NCBI RefSeq assembly: GCF_000621325.1
Contig: NZ_JHYQ01000001.1
Location: 62,001-126,000, forward strand
Source of the DNA: Thiothrix lacustris DSM 21227
Lineage (GTDB): Bacteria > Pseudomonadota > Gammaproteobacteria > Thiotrichales > Thiotrichaceae
Direction of reading: 5' to 3'
DNA: 64,000 bases
This document shows, piece by piece, positions 32,483 to 44,063 of the stretch. The position numbers and the translations under genes are program-made. The notes under the pieces were generated by a model, which was not told where the DNA came from, did no database searches, and worked only from the letters and a program-made list of their open reading frames with translations. How positions within the stretch are numbered: the stretch's first letter is position 1; each line of letters opens with the position of its first letter.

Positions 32483-33664
32483 TTAGAGACGTTCAAAAAT
32501 CGCCGCAATACCTTGACCACCACCGATACACATGGTGACCAAGGCGTACTTGCCGTTGGTACGTTGCAGTTCATATACTGCTTTGGTCGCAATGAAAGCA
32601 CCAGAACAACCGACCGGATGACCTAACGCAATCGCGCCACCATTCGGATTGGTTTTATCTAGATCTAATTCCAAACCTTTAGCAACCGACAACGCTTGTG
32701 CCGCAAACGCTTCGTTGGATTCGATAACATCCATTTGATCCAGCTTTAAACCAGCTTTTTTCAGCGCCAGTTTCGAGGCAGGAATCGGGCCCTCACCCAT
32801 GAGGTCATTCGGAACGCCCGCAAGTGCATAAGAAACCAAACGCGCAATGGGCTTGTGACCGGCATTAAGTGCCACATCCGCCGCCGCCAATACGAAGAAT
32901 GCCGCACCATCATTAATACCAGAAGCGTTACCTGCGGTTACCGTACCGTCTTTTTTGAACGCCGGGCGCATTTTCGCCAACGATTCCAGCGTAGTGCTCG
33001 GCTTGAGGTGTTCGTCAGCATCAAAGATTACCTCACCTTTGCGGGTTTTCTTCACGATGGGCACAATTTGTGACGCAAAACGACCCTCTGCTTGCGCCGC
33101 CGCCGCACGACGTTGGGATTCCAGCGCGAAAGCATCTTGGTCTTCACGGCTAATATTCCACTTGGTCGCCAAGTTTTCAGCCGTAATACCCATGTGACCG
33201 ACACCAAACGGGTCAGTCAGCACAGCAACCATGCTATCAATCGCGGTGGTATCGCCCATCCGTGCCCCAGAACGCAGTGCTGGCAACATGTAAGTGCCTT
33301 TGGACATCACCTCAACACCGCCGCCGATACCGTAATCGGCATCACCCAGCATGATGTTTTGCGCGGTAGTCACAATGCCCTGCAAACCCGAGGAACACAA
33401 ACGGCTCACTTGCATTGCCACAGATTCCATCGGCAAACCCGCCTGAATGGACGCTACCCGTGAGACATAGGCGTAACGGGAATCGGTCGGGATACAGTTA
33501 CCCACGGTCACATAGCTAATTTCCTGAGGATCAACGCCGGAACGGGCAATGGATTCTTTCATGACAACGCCCGCCAGTTCACTGGCATCCATGTCTGCCA
33601 ATGAACCACCAAAAGCACCAATGGCAGAACGCACTGCACTTAACACGACAACATCTCTACTCAT
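32483..33664 (-). CDS. phaA: Acetyl-CoA acetyltransferase (thiolase)
   Basis: 393 residues from the ATG at 33664, which follows a strong GGAGGAGAT site; the frame continues upstream but without support. Catalytic residues appear as the nucleophilic Cys in SRLCSSGLQG, His in GHPVGCSG, and Cys in CIGGGQG. The enzyme condenses two acetyl-CoA and would supply acetoacetyl-CoA for the PHA synthase found about 8 kb away. It could also serve beta-oxidation. No phaB is seen in the window. Confidence 0.92.
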   Translation of the reverse strand: MSRDVVVLSAVRSAIGAFGGSLADMDASELAGVVMKESIARSGVDPQEISYVTVGNCIPTDSRYAYVSRVASIQAGLPMESVAMQVSRLCSSGLQGIVTTAQNIMLGDADYGIGGGVEVMSKGTYMLPALRSGARMGDTTAIDSMVAVLTDPFGVGHMGITAENLATKWNISREDQDAFALESQRRAAAAQAEGRFASQIVPIVKKTRKGEVIFDADEHLKPSTTLESLAKMRPAFKKDGTVTAGNASGINDGAAFFVLAAADVALNAGHKPIARLVSYALAGVPNDLMGEGPIPASKLALKKAGLKLDQMDVIESNEAFAAQALSVAKGLELDLDKTNPNGGAIALGHPVGCSGAFIATKAVYELQRTNGKYALVTMCIGGGQGIAAIFERL

Positions 33665-33767
33665 AATTATCTCCTCCAAAGCAAAAAGAACGCTGGCTTG
33701 CCAGGCACTTCTACGTGAACCCAGCAATTTCCAAATGAAACAAGCAACGCTAACTGAGATATAATGA

Positions 33768-35301
<1,534 letters not shown>

Positions 35302-35392
35302 ATGATTTAATCCATAATAACTTTTAACATTTATTTAGATAAAAAGCAGAGTCTCCATAGAAGAACGGAGTCATTAGTGCTACAAAATGCAA

Positions 35393-35416
35393 AATGCCCC
35401 CATCGCTGGAGGCATT
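35393..35416 (-). terminator. Terminator after the SPOR lipoprotein gene
   Basis: On the minus strand AATGCC and GGCATT pair around a GC-rich centre, followed by TTGCATTTTG. It lies about 30 bases past the stop at 35447. Confidence 0.55.
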
Positions 35417-35446
35417 CTGAGAAGGCATTAATGCTTAAACGACCAC

Positions 35447-36010
35447 TCAGCGCATGGTGTAAAAGGCATCCGGTGCACCACTGGAGCGGATACGCCCCAA
35501 ATTGGATTTCGCTTCATTTTCACTACTGAACGGCACACGCACCTTGTAAAAGCCGCCAACCTGATCAACTACAGCATTAAACCCCATGGATTGCATTTGG
35601 CTACGCATGGATTCAGCCGTACCGCTGCTCTGACTTGCCAATACCTGTACTGCGTAAGATCCTCCTACCGAATTGCTGGCACTACCACCTGAACTTGGCG
35701 CATTATAGTCATAGTAACTACCACCAGTATTACTGACAGGTGCAGCCCCGTAACCAGAAGTCGTACCGCCAGTCGGTGCACCGCCCGAACTATAATCATA
35801 ATAAGAAGGATTAGAGGTTGTAGTAGTATTAGCTGCTGTCCCGGTATTATAACCAGTAGCCGCACCAGCGGTATTGCCACCGTAGGAGTTATAATCACCA
35901 CCGGTAGTGGCACCTGCCTGAGGCGTAGTGGTCTGTGTAGTAGGTGCGCAACCTGACATCAATGCTACCAACGTTAGCGAGGCAGCGCCCAATTTCATTC
36001 TATTTTTCAT
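35447..36010 (-). CDS. SPOR-domain lipoprotein
   Basis: 187 residues. The lipobox is LMSGC with Cys at about 21. A low-complexity Tyr/Gly/Thr/Ser region follows, with repeated YYDYxxxxGG units (about 68-108). The C-terminal 70 residues form a SPOR domain (GGSYAVQVLASQSSGTAESMRSQMQ...KVRVPFSSENEA), which binds denuded peptidoglycan at the division site. AGGG precedes the ATG. It could be an RlpA- or DedD-like division or cell-wall factor but lacks the RlpA enzyme domain. Confidence 0.88.
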   Translation of the reverse strand: MKNRMKLGAASLTLVALMSGCAPTTQTTTPQAGATTGGDYNSYGGNTAGAATGYNTGTAANTTTTSNPSYYDYSSGGAPTGGTTSGYGAAPVSNTGGSYYDYNAPSSGGSASNSVGGSYAVQVLASQSSGTAESMRSQMQSMGFNAVVDQVGGFYKVRVPFSSENEAKSNLGRIRSSGAPDAFYTMR

Positions 36011-36085
36011 CGTTAAAGCCCTAAGTAATTATTGTTGTGATAGACAATGGTATGTTTGCAAAGGTTCCAACACAAGAGACCATTA

Positions 36086-37033
36086 TCAAGAAAAATGTTC
36101 ATAACCACGCCGCTTGTCGGGAAAAGCATAATCTAACCGCAAATCAGACTGCTGTGCGTCAATGTTTCCAATGACTGTCACCCCAATTTGCTGCTTGGAA
36201 GCCTCTTCCTGAACCTCAGCTAACAAAGCTGGGGGCAAGGTAAATAACACCTCATAATCATCCCCTCCTCTCAACGCAAAGTCTAGTCTTTGATCAAATG
36301 CGACCGTGTTTAGTGCTGAAGAAATTGGCAATAAAGCATGATACAAACAAGCACCAACCCCCGATGCCTGTAACAAATGCCCCAAATCAGCCAACAAACC
36401 ATCTGAAATATCCATACAAGCGGTTGCCCGACCCCGTAATATAGCACCCAAGGCCAAACGGGGAGTTGGGTAATACAGACGCTGGACGCAGTATTCCGCC
36501 GCCGATGCCGTTAATTCCAAACGATTTTGCACAACCGCCAGTCCTGCTGCGGCATCGCCAAGCGTACCCGATACACACACTAGATCACCCGCTTGCGCCC
36601 CACTGCGCAACAACGCCACGCCCCGCGCTGCTAGCCCCATCACTTGAATCGTAATGCTCAAAGCCCCACGCGTCGTATCGCCACCTATCAATGAGATATT
36701 GTGCTCCTGCGCCAACTCTCTCATTCCACGTGTAAACTCACTAACCCAGCCCCTATCAGCAACAGGCATCGACAAGGCCAAGGTAAACCACGCAGGTTCC
36801 GCCCCCATTGCCGCAAGATCACTAAGATTGACAGCCAGTGCTTTGTAACCGACAGCATGTGCTGGGGTTTCCACTGGAAAGTGAATACCCTCATTAAATG
36901 TATCTACCGAAATAATCAGCTCATTATTCAGCGGTATATCCAACACCGCCGCATCATCACCAACACCGACACGAACTGTATTTATGGCATCACCCCACAA
37001 AAAATATTCGCGAATGAGATCAAATTCCGACAT
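36086..37033 (-). CDS. thiL: Thiamine-monophosphate kinase
   Basis: 315 residues of the PurM-like family. GVGDDAAVLDIP near 23 binds metal and nucleotide, followed by SVDTFNEGIHF, GGDTTRG and SGTLGDAAAGL. It phosphorylates thiamine monophosphate to the diphosphate. No nusB or pgpA neighbour is present, although they often flank thiL. Divergent from the next gene. Confidence 0.95.
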   Translation of the reverse strand: MSEFDLIREYFLWGDAINTVRVGVGDDAAVLDIPLNNELIISVDTFNEGIHFPVETPAHAVGYKALAVNLSDLAAMGAEPAWFTLALSMPVADRGWVSEFTRGMRELAQEHNISLIGGDTTRGALSITIQVMGLAARGVALLRSGAQAGDLVCVSGTLGDAAAGLAVVQNRLELTASAAEYCVQRLYYPTPRLALGAILRGRATACMDISDGLLADLGHLLQASGVGACLYHALLPISSALNTVAFDQRLDFALRGGDDYEVLFTLPPALLAEVQEEASKQQIGVTVIGNIDAQQSDLRLDYAFPDKRRGYEHFS

Positions 37034-37174
37034 ACTACCGACCGTTAATCGTCAAATAATGGACTCTGGCAGATTTTCACAACTCCAGCCAGACGTTTTT
37101 AGTCTACATGCTAAACAATGACAATGACACAGCCCCCCCCTATAGGCTCGTACATTATTTTTGCCGGAGCATCA

Positions 37175-37831
37175 ATGAACACAAGTTCAGAACATAAAAT
37201 TGGGTGTTTACACATAGTAGGGTTGGTATTACTGACGGCATTTATTTCCGTCAGTGTCACGTTGTGGGTAATGCAATATTTTCTGTTCCCCAAACCGTTC
37301 AAGCCTGTCACGTTGAATACTCAAGAAACCGCCGTACTGGAACAAAAACTCCAGCGCATTGGCTTGCCTGACCTAATGGAAAAAGCAACTACCGGCAACA
37401 CAGATTTGACGCCAGAACCCTATACCGAAGTCGGGGCAAAACGTGAAATTGCCCTCACCGAAAAAGAGCTGAATGCTTTACTGGCAAAAAATACCGACAT
37501 GGGCGAGAAAGCCGTGGTCGACCTTGCCGACAATCTCGCCAGCGCCAAAATCCTACTGCCACTCGACCCAGACTTCCCGTTTATCGGCGGCAAAACCCTC
37601 AAAGTGAACGCTGGCATAGAACTCGCCTATGCCAATGCCCAACCCATTGTCAAACTCAAAGGCGTCAGCGTCTGGGGAGTCCCCGTACCTAACGCTTGGC
37701 TAGGCAACCTAAAAAACGTTGATCTGGTCAATGAGTTTGGCAGCAATGCTGGTTTCTGGCAGTCATTCGCCGCTGGCGTGGAAGACATCCACGTCCAGGA
37801 AGGCAACTTACTCATCAAACTCAAAGAGTAA
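37175..37831 (+). CDS. Conserved hypothetical membrane-anchored protein (218 aa)
   Basis: The ATG at 37175 is chosen since GGAG lies 7-8 bases upstream. One N-terminal membrane segment (IVGLVLLTAFISVSVTLWVMQYFL) anchors a domain of about 175 residues, probably periplasmic, with a repeated mixture of strands (LKVNAGIELAYANAQPIVKLKGVSVWGVPVP). The C-terminal domain looks like a lipid- or ligand-binding strand-rich fold. Not recognised beyond conservation of type. Confidence 0.75.
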   Translation: MNTSSEHKIGCLHIVGLVLLTAFISVSVTLWVMQYFLFPKPFKPVTLNTQETAVLEQKLQRIGLPDLMEKATTGNTDLTPEPYTEVGAKREIALTEKELNALLAKNTDMGEKAVVDLADNLASAKILLPLDPDFPFIGGKTLKVNAGIELAYANAQPIVKLKGVSVWGVPVPNAWLGNLKNVDLVNEFGSNAGFWQSFAAGVEDIHVQEGNLLIKLKE

Positions 37832-37848
37832 GCTTCACCTCTTCCTAC

Positions 37849-38931
37849 CTACAACACCGTTCCGCCGCGTGTTGTAGGGTCATACGCCAAGGTCACACCG
37901 GACACACTGTAAGCCGCAAACTGTTCCAACAGCGTTTCAGCTTCCGCCCAATACGGGTGCTGTTGCACCTGCGCCAGCGGGGTGAAATGGCGGCTATACA
38001 AACGCGCCAAGCGTGCCTGTGCTGCCGGGTCACGGTAATCCGCCAACGCGTCTACCACCGTCACGGCTGCCGCACGGTTATTGCACATCAGTAACTGGTC
38101 ACAGCCTGCTGCCAAAGCTGCTTGCGCCCGCCCAACAAAATCCCCGGCTGCCGCCGCTGCGGCCATATCCAGCGCATCGCTGAAAATCGCCCCCTGAAAC
38201 CCCATCTTCCCGCGCAAAATCGTCTGTAACCACGCGCTGGAAAATCCCGCTGGTGCGTCATCCACACAAGGGTAAACCACGTGGGAGGGCATCACCGCTT
38301 CCAAGCCCTGAGCGATCAAATGCCCAAACGGCAACATATCTTCCTGCCACAATGTTTCAAAACTGCGCTCGTCACACGGCAAAGCCTCGTGCGAATCGGC
38401 CGTCACCCCACCATGACCGGGGAAATGTTTACCGACCGACACCATGCCCGCCAACCGCACACCCTGCATCCACGCCCCGGTCAAATCGCTCACCGTTTGC
38501 GCGTGCTCACCAAAGGCACGGTCGCCGATGACCCGACTTAAACCCCGGTCAATATCCAGCACTGGGGCAAAACTGAAATCCACCCCCACCGCCTGCAACT
38601 CGGCGGCCATTAACCAGCCCATACGTTGCGCAACCTGACGTGCCGCCACAGGTGACTGTTGGTACAAAGCCGCGTAATACCCCGCTGGTGGCAAACGCTT
38701 GAAACCTTCACGGAAACGTTGCACCCGCCCACCTTCTTGATCCACTGCCACCAGCAAATGTGGCTCACGTAGCGCCCGGATACTCGCCGTCAACGCCGCA
38801 AGCTGTGCCGGGTTCTGGTAATTACGCGCAAACAGGATCACGCCCCCCACTGCCGGGTGCTGCAATAATTCACGATCTTCGGCACTCAATTCAGTCCCTG
38901 CCACATCCAGCATCACTGGCCCCAATGACAT
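37849..38931 (-). CDS. nagZ: Beta-N-acetylhexosaminidase NagZ
   Basis: 360 residues of glycoside hydrolase family 3 from the ATG at 38931 (AAGGAG 8 bases upstream). GKHFPGHGGVTADSHEALP holds the catalytic His loop and IFSDALDMAAA the nucleophile Asp. It removes GlcNAc from anhydromuropeptides in the cytoplasm during wall recycling. Converges on the previous gene. Confidence 0.94.
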   Translation of the reverse strand: MSLGPVMLDVAGTELSAEDRELLQHPAVGGVILFARNYQNPAQLAALTASIRALREPHLLVAVDQEGGRVQRFREGFKRLPPAGYYAALYQQSPVAARQVAQRMGWLMAAELQAVGVDFSFAPVLDIDRGLSRVIGDRAFGEHAQTVSDLTGAWMQGVRLAGMVSVGKHFPGHGGVTADSHEALPCDERSFETLWQEDMLPFGHLIAQGLEAVMPSHVVYPCVDDAPAGFSSAWLQTILRGKMGFQGAIFSDALDMAAAAAAGDFVGRAQAALAAGCDQLLMCNNRAAAVTVVDALADYRDPAAQARLARLYSRHFTPLAQVQQHPYWAEAETLLEQFAAYSVSGVTLAYDPTTRGGTVL

Positions 38932-38959
38932 CACGCACGCTCCTTTTGTTGAGTATTCA

Positions 38960-39598
38960 TTAATCTGCCGCATCCTGTAACAACTGGCGCACCAGTGCAA
39001 CTGCCTCGGCAAGATTATCACCCCACGTGATCAAGCCATCCTCATGCCCCAGCATCACAATCGTCTGGCGCGATGGCGACACATCGCGCAGCACTGCCTG
39101 CATTGCCTGCGCCATTTGTGGCGTGCCATAGGGAATATCAGCAGACGTACACACCAAACCCAACGCCTGAGCCTGTCGCCAGATCGCCGGGTGATGCCCG
39201 TGGATAATCGCTTGCGCTGCTGGCACACACTGATAAAGCGCCGCATGGGTCATGGCTTCGGAAGACGGCTTGCTTGCCCCGCTCGCGTGCAGGTCGTGGC
39301 GACCAAGATCGTAAGCCAGCACCTGCGCGTAATGTTGTGCCGTTAAGATGGGCAAATGCCCGGTCTGAGTCCCAGTAATCATAAAAGCATCCGGGTACAT
39401 CGCCATCACGGTACGCATACTGAGATTGCCATACCCCAGCCCCGCGTAACGGTCAGCATCCTGCCCAATCACGCCCCATTGCCACAGACTCTGACGGCAT
39501 TGGTTAAGTATCTGCAACCCCGGAAAATCAACGTCAACAATGCTGGGCGTATAGGACAAGGTGAATTTGATGACACCTTCGGCTTCTGGTGTATACAT
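38960..39598 (-). CDS. Class II aldolase/adducin family protein
   Basis: 212 residues with the fold of fuculose-1-phosphate aldolase. LGYGNLSMR resembles the phosphate site; the metal histidines fit IIHGHHP and a distal LGHEDGL. The substrate is uncertain; the gene lies directly upstream of nagZ (28 bases), so it may relate to sugar metabolism. Overlaps nothing but diverges from the spermidine-synthase-like gene. Confidence 0.85.
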   Translation of the reverse strand: MYTPEAEGVIKFTLSYTPSIVDVDFPGLQILNQCRQSLWQWGVIGQDADRYAGLGYGNLSMRTVMAMYPDAFMITGTQTGHLPILTAQHYAQVLAYDLGRHDLHASGASKPSSEAMTHAALYQCVPAAQAIIHGHHPAIWRQAQALGLVCTSADIPYGTPQMAQAMQAVLRDVSPSRQTIVMLGHEDGLITWGDNLAEAVALVRQLLQDAAD

Positions 39599-39630
39599 GC
39601 GTATTCCTGTTTTGTGGTACTTTCGCGATT

Positions 39631-40380
39631 ATGCAAGCAAACATCCAAACCTTACACCACAGCGAAGACGAATTCGGCTCCATCACCGTCATGGACGATG
39701 GCGAATGCCGCTTCCTCTCGTTTGCCCCCAACGACGAACAAAGCCGTTGTTTGAAAGCCACCCCCCACGTACTGCAATACGAATACACCCAAGCCATGTT
39801 GCTGGTGCTACTATTTTGCCAACCGAAACGGGTACTGATTCTGGGTCTGGGCGGCGGCAGTCTGGTCACAGCTTTACACCGCCACATTCCCGGCATCCAC
39901 ATCACCGCCGTGGAATTACGCGCCACCGTGATCGAATTGGCACACCGCTATTTCCAGATGCCGCGCAGCAAACGCCTGCAAATCATCCAGCAAGATGCCG
40001 ACGAATTCTTAAACAGCAATGAGCTGCGCAAGGTCGACGTGGTATTTGCCGACCTTTACCACGGCGACGGCGTGGATCAGGTGCAATTACGCACCGACTT
40101 CATCGCCCGCTGTGCCGATGCACTCAAGGAAGATGGCTGGTTGGTGCTGAATTGCTGGACAGAACACCGCGAAGACCCCTTACTGCGCGACGCCTTGCGC
40201 CTGCACTTTGCTGACATCCGCACCGTACTCACCGGTAGCAAAAACTGGGTGATTCTGGCGGGCAAAGTACCCGATTTCCAAACCACCCGTTCCTTAAAAG
40301 ACACTGCCGAACGCCTCACCGCCTCGCTGGGCTTTCCGCTAATGCGTTCACTGATGCGCTCACGGGCATTAGGGGAATAG
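39631..40380 (+). CDS. Spermidine synthase-like methyltransferase-fold protein
   Basis: 249 residues. RVLILGLGGGSLVTALHRHIPGIHITAVEL matches the aminopropyltransferase nucleotide loop, and DVVFADLYHGDGVDQVQ lies where spermidine synthase has its catalytic DxYD. The N-terminal strand domain is shorter than in SpeE and the second Asp of the motif is changed (ADLYHG), so it may not make spermidine. The ATG at 39631 was chosen since homologues start with a short strand here. Confidence 0.8.
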   Translation: MQANIQTLHHSEDEFGSITVMDDGECRFLSFAPNDEQSRCLKATPHVLQYEYTQAMLLVLLFCQPKRVLILGLGGGSLVTALHRHIPGIHITAVELRATVIELAHRYFQMPRSKRLQIIQQDADEFLNSNELRKVDVVFADLYHGDGVDQVQLRTDFIARCADALKEDGWLVLNCWTEHREDPLLRDALRLHFADIRTVLTGSKNWVILAGKVPDFQTTRSLKDTAERLTASLGFPLMRSLMRSRALGE

Positions 40381-40422
40381 CCTGTGTTATAGTGTTTGCT
40401 CCCTCAACGACAGGAAAAATTC

Positions 40423-42000
40423 ATGCGCAAATTGCCACGCTTGTTACTTACCCTCTGCTTGCTCTACAGCCCGTTTGTACTGGCTGAAACCGTGCTGAAA
40501 CGCGGTAATGGCACTGAACCGGAAACCCTCGACATCCATAAATCCTCCGGGGTTTCCGAAGCGAATATCCAGCGTGACATGTTTGAAGGACTCGTGACCG
40601 AAGACGCATTCGGCAAACTCCAGCCCGGAGTCGCCGAAAAATGGGAAATCAGCGCCGACGGCAAACGCTACACCTTCCACCTGCGTAACGACAGCCAATG
40701 GTCAGATGGCACACCCGTCACCGCTGACGATTTCGTCTACGCCTACCGCCGTGCCCTTGACCCGGCAACAGCTTCCGACTACGCCTTCATCCTCTGGTCA
40801 ATTGCAGGCGCGGAAGCTTTCAGCAAAGGCGAGCAAAAAGACCCAGCACAAATCGGCGTCAAAGCCATTGACCCGCACACGCTGGAAATCAACCTCAAAG
40901 CGCCCACGCCCTATTTCCTCGGCATGTTGATGCACCCAATGGCCTACCCCGCCCCCAAGCAAGCCATTGAAAAATCAGGCAAGGACTGGATCAAGCCGGA
41001 AAATATCCGCTGCAACGGCGCTTACTGCCTAAGCGAATGGATTCCGCAAGACCACATCAAACTGGTGAAAAACCCGCATTACCGCCGTGCCGCCGAGGTA
41101 AATATCGACAGCGTGTACTACATCCCTACCGAAGACCAAAGCAGCGAACTCAAACGTTACCGTGCTGGGGAAATCGACATCACCTACGACGTGCCCGCCG
41201 ACCAAATCAAAACCGTGGAAAAAGATTTCCCCGCTGAATTCCGCAGCACACCTTACATTGGCACGTATTACTACGCGCTCAATCTGGAAAATCCCGCGTT
41301 CAAGGGCAACCCCAAATTGCGCCGCGCCCTGTCACTGGCACTGGATCGCGACATCCTCACCGACAAAATCACCCAATCGGGCGAAATTCCGGCATGGGGC
41401 TGGGTTCCACCCGTTGACCACTACACCCAGCAAAACATGGAAGAAAAATCGCTGGATAAAGCCGCCCGCACCCAACTGGCGCAATCGCTGTACGCCGAAA
41501 GTGGCTATGGCGCGGACAAACCGCTGGAGCTAGAAATCCTCTACAACACCAGCGACAACAACAAAAAACTCGCCATTGCCATCGCTGCCATGTGGAAACA
41601 GGTACTCGGCGTCAAAACCAGCCTGCGTAACGAAGAATGGAAAGTCTACCTCAGCTCACGCAAGCAAAAGCAGTTTCAGGTCGTGCGTTCAAGCTGGGTC
41701 GGCGATTACAACGATGCCCACACCTTCCTCAGCCTGTTCAAATCTGATGTGGGTGAAATGAACACCTCCGGTTACAACAACCCCGAATACGACCGCCTGA
41801 TGCAGGAAGCCGAAACCCAAAGCGACACAAACAAGCGCCGCGAAGCGCTGGAACAGGCCGAACGCATCCTGCTAGCCGATACACCCATCATTCCTATCTA
41901 CTACAATACCACTCAGCACTTGATCAGCCCAAAACTGAGCGGCTGGGAAAACAACGTGATGGATGTCCATCAAACCCAGTATTTACGATTAAAACCATAA
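40423..42000 (+). CDS. oppA: Oligopeptide ABC transporter substrate-binding protein
   Basis: 525 residues of the SBP family 5. A signal peptide (LLLTLCLLYSPFVLA) ends before ETVLKRGNGTEPETLDIHKSSG, typical of OppA/MppA. There is no lipobox, so it is a soluble periplasmic protein. AGGA precedes the ATG by about 8 bases. The permease genes lie 3.5 kb further on and the ATPase 3.3 kb after those. It ends 55 bases before phaC. Confidence 0.92.
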   Translation: MRKLPRLLLTLCLLYSPFVLAETVLKRGNGTEPETLDIHKSSGVSEANIQRDMFEGLVTEDAFGKLQPGVAEKWEISADGKRYTFHLRNDSQWSDGTPVTADDFVYAYRRALDPATASDYAFILWSIAGAEAFSKGEQKDPAQIGVKAIDPHTLEINLKAPTPYFLGMLMHPMAYPAPKQAIEKSGKDWIKPENIRCNGAYCLSEWIPQDHIKLVKNPHYRRAAEVNIDSVYYIPTEDQSSELKRYRAGEIDITYDVPADQIKTVEKDFPAEFRSTPYIGTYYYALNLENPAFKGNPKLRRALSLALDRDILTDKITQSGEIPAWGWVPPVDHYTQQNMEEKSLDKAARTQLAQSLYAESGYGADKPLELEILYNTSDNNKKLAIAIAAMWKQVLGVKTSLRNEEWKVYLSSRKQKQFQVVRSSWVGDYNDAHTFLSLFKSDVGEMNTSGYNNPEYDRLMQEAETQSDTNKRREALEQAERILLADTPIIPIYYNTTQHLISPKLSGWENNVMDVHQTQYLRLKP

Positions 42001-42055
42001 CATAACATCGCAGCACCACAATCAAAACCAGAGACCACTACCAAAGGAGACACAC

Positions 42056-44041
42056 ATGGCCGACAACAAACAGGCTGCGGATAACCAAGCCGATATCGGT
42101 GCGCTAGGCTATGCCTCAGTGACCAAAGAAATGCAGGACAATTTCAAGCAGGTTGAAGAAATCATGTCGGGTTTCAGCAAAGCCCACGAAAACATGAACC
42201 TTGACCCCTTCAACCTGAAAACAGCTTACAGTGACTGGGCAGAAGCCATCGCCAAAAACCCGGAAAAGCTCATCGAAACCAATATGGCTTTCTGGCAAAA
42301 GTCGATGGAACTGACCCAACAAGCCATGCAAAGCTTCATGAGCGGTCAAGCCGCGCCTAAAGTCATGGAAACAGCCAAATCAGACCGCCGCTTTAGCCAT
42401 GAAGACTGGGAAAATAAACCCGCCTTCGACATGATCAAACAGTCTTACTTGCTGATGTCCGATTGGACGCGCAAGCTGGTAGCCTCTGCCGAAGGGCTGG
42501 ATGAGCGTACCGCCGAACGGGTAAAATTTTTCACCGAACGCGGTTTGGATGCTATGTCCCCCACCAATTTCGCCCTGACTAACCCAGCCGTGCTGGAAAA
42601 AATCCGCACCACCAAAGGCGCGAATCTGGTACACGGTCTGAAAAACATGCTGGAAGACCTCGAAGCCGGGAATGGCCAACTCCGCATCCGCATGACCGAC
42701 ACCAAAGCCTTCAAACTGGGGGAAAACGTTGCAGCCACACCGGGCAAAGTGGTGTTCCAAAACCGCATGTTCCAGTTGATCCAATACACGCCGAGCACCG
42801 AAAAAGTCCTCAAGCGCCCCTTGATGATCGTGCCACCGTGGATCAACAAGTTCTACATTCTCGACCTGCAACCCAAAAACTCCATGCTCAAATGGCTGGT
42901 AGATCAAGGCCATACCGTTTACGTGATGTCATGGGTCAACCCGGACGAAACCTACGCTGACACCGGCTTTGAAGACTACCTACAAGCCGTTATCACCGCG
43001 ATGGATGCGGTGGAGTGCGATACCGGTGAAGCCGATATGAACCTCATCGGCTACTGCATCGGCGGAACCTTGCTGTCTTCCACCCTCGCTTACCTGAAAG
43101 CCAAAGGTGATAACCGCGTCAAAAGCGCGACCTTCTTCACCACCATGTTGGACTTTTCCGAACCCGGCGAACTGGGACTGTTCATTGATGAAATCCAAAT
43201 CAGCAACATCGAAGCCCAAATGAACGAACAGGGTTATCTGGATGGCAGCACTATGTCAGGTGCCTTCAACCTGTTACGTGCTAATGACCTGATCTGGTCG
43301 TTCTACGTCAATAACTACCTGTTGGGGAATGACCCGCGCCCGTTTGACTTGCTGTATTGGAACTCAGACTCCACCCGGATGCCTGCCAAAATGCATTCCT
43401 GGTATTTGCGCAACCTCTACAAAGACAACAAGCTTTGCCAACCTAAAGCCCTGAGCGTGGAAGGTGTAGAACTAGACCTGAGCACCATTGACGTCCCCGC
43501 CTGCTTCATTTCTACCATCGAAGACCACATTGCTCCGTGGAAATCCACCTACGCCGGTGCTCGCTTGTTTGGTGGTGATGTACGTTTCATCCTGGGTGGT
43601 TCCGGTCACATTGCGGGTATCGTTAACCCGCCTGCCGCCAACAAGTACAACTACCGTGTCAGCAACGAGCTGCCAGAAAACCCAGATGCTTGGTTAGCAA
43701 ACACCCAAATCAACGCAGGTTCCTGGTGGCCAGAATGGGATGGCTGGGTACGCACCCTCGCCAACAATGAACAAGTTGATGCCCGTCAACCGGGGTCTGG
43801 CAAACTAGCTGTCATTGAAAACGCACCAGGGACTTATGTCAAATCCCGTTTGGGTGAAGCAACTCCTGTATTAGAAGCGACTATCCTGCCGGAGAAAACA
43901 GCCCCGGTGGTTGCCACACCACCACAGGCAAGCGTTGCTGAAGCACCTCAAGCCGCTGCTCCTAAAGCAGCACCACAACAAACGGTAGCCAAGAAACCGG
44001 TTGCCAAAAAGCCCGCGACACCTAAAAAACCTAAGGTTTAA
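42056..44041 (+). CDS. phaC: Class I poly(3-hydroxyalkanoate) synthase with Lys/Ala-rich tail
   Basis: 661 residues. The lipase-like box is GYCIGGT with the nucleophile C334; catalytic Asp and His lie in IEDHIAPW and GSGHIAGIVNPP. The core ends near residue 590. A tail rich in Pro, Ala and Lys follows (APKAAPQQTVAKKPVAKKP), not usual in PhaC and similar in composition to PhaF phasins and histone H1-like proteins. It may tether granules to DNA. AAAGGAG precedes the ATG. No phaB, phaP or phaR seen nearby. Confidence 0.94.
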   Translation: MADNKQAADNQADIGALGYASVTKEMQDNFKQVEEIMSGFSKAHENMNLDPFNLKTAYSDWAEAIAKNPEKLIETNMAFWQKSMELTQQAMQSFMSGQAAPKVMETAKSDRRFSHEDWENKPAFDMIKQSYLLMSDWTRKLVASAEGLDERTAERVKFFTERGLDAMSPTNFALTNPAVLEKIRTTKGANLVHGLKNMLEDLEAGNGQLRIRMTDTKAFKLGENVAATPGKVVFQNRMFQLIQYTPSTEKVLKRPLMIVPPWINKFYILDLQPKNSMLKWLVDQGHTVYVMSWVNPDETYADTGFEDYLQAVITAMDAVECDTGEADMNLIGYCIGGTLLSSTLAYLKAKGDNRVKSATFFTTMLDFSEPGELGLFIDEIQISNIEAQMNEQGYLDGSTMSGAFNLLRANDLIWSFYVNNYLLGNDPRPFDLLYWNSDSTRMPAKMHSWYLRNLYKDNKLCQPKALSVEGVELDLSTIDVPACFISTIEDHIAPWKSTYAGARLFGGDVRFILGGSGHIAGIVNPPAANKYNYRVSNELPENPDAWLANTQINAGSWWPEWDGWVRTLANNEQVDARQPGSGKLAVIENAPGTYVKSRLGEATPVLEATILPEKTAPVVATPPQASVAEAPQAAAPKAAPQQTVAKKPVAKKPATPKKPKV

Positions 44042-44063
44042 CGTGCAAACCGGGGCAATTCAT

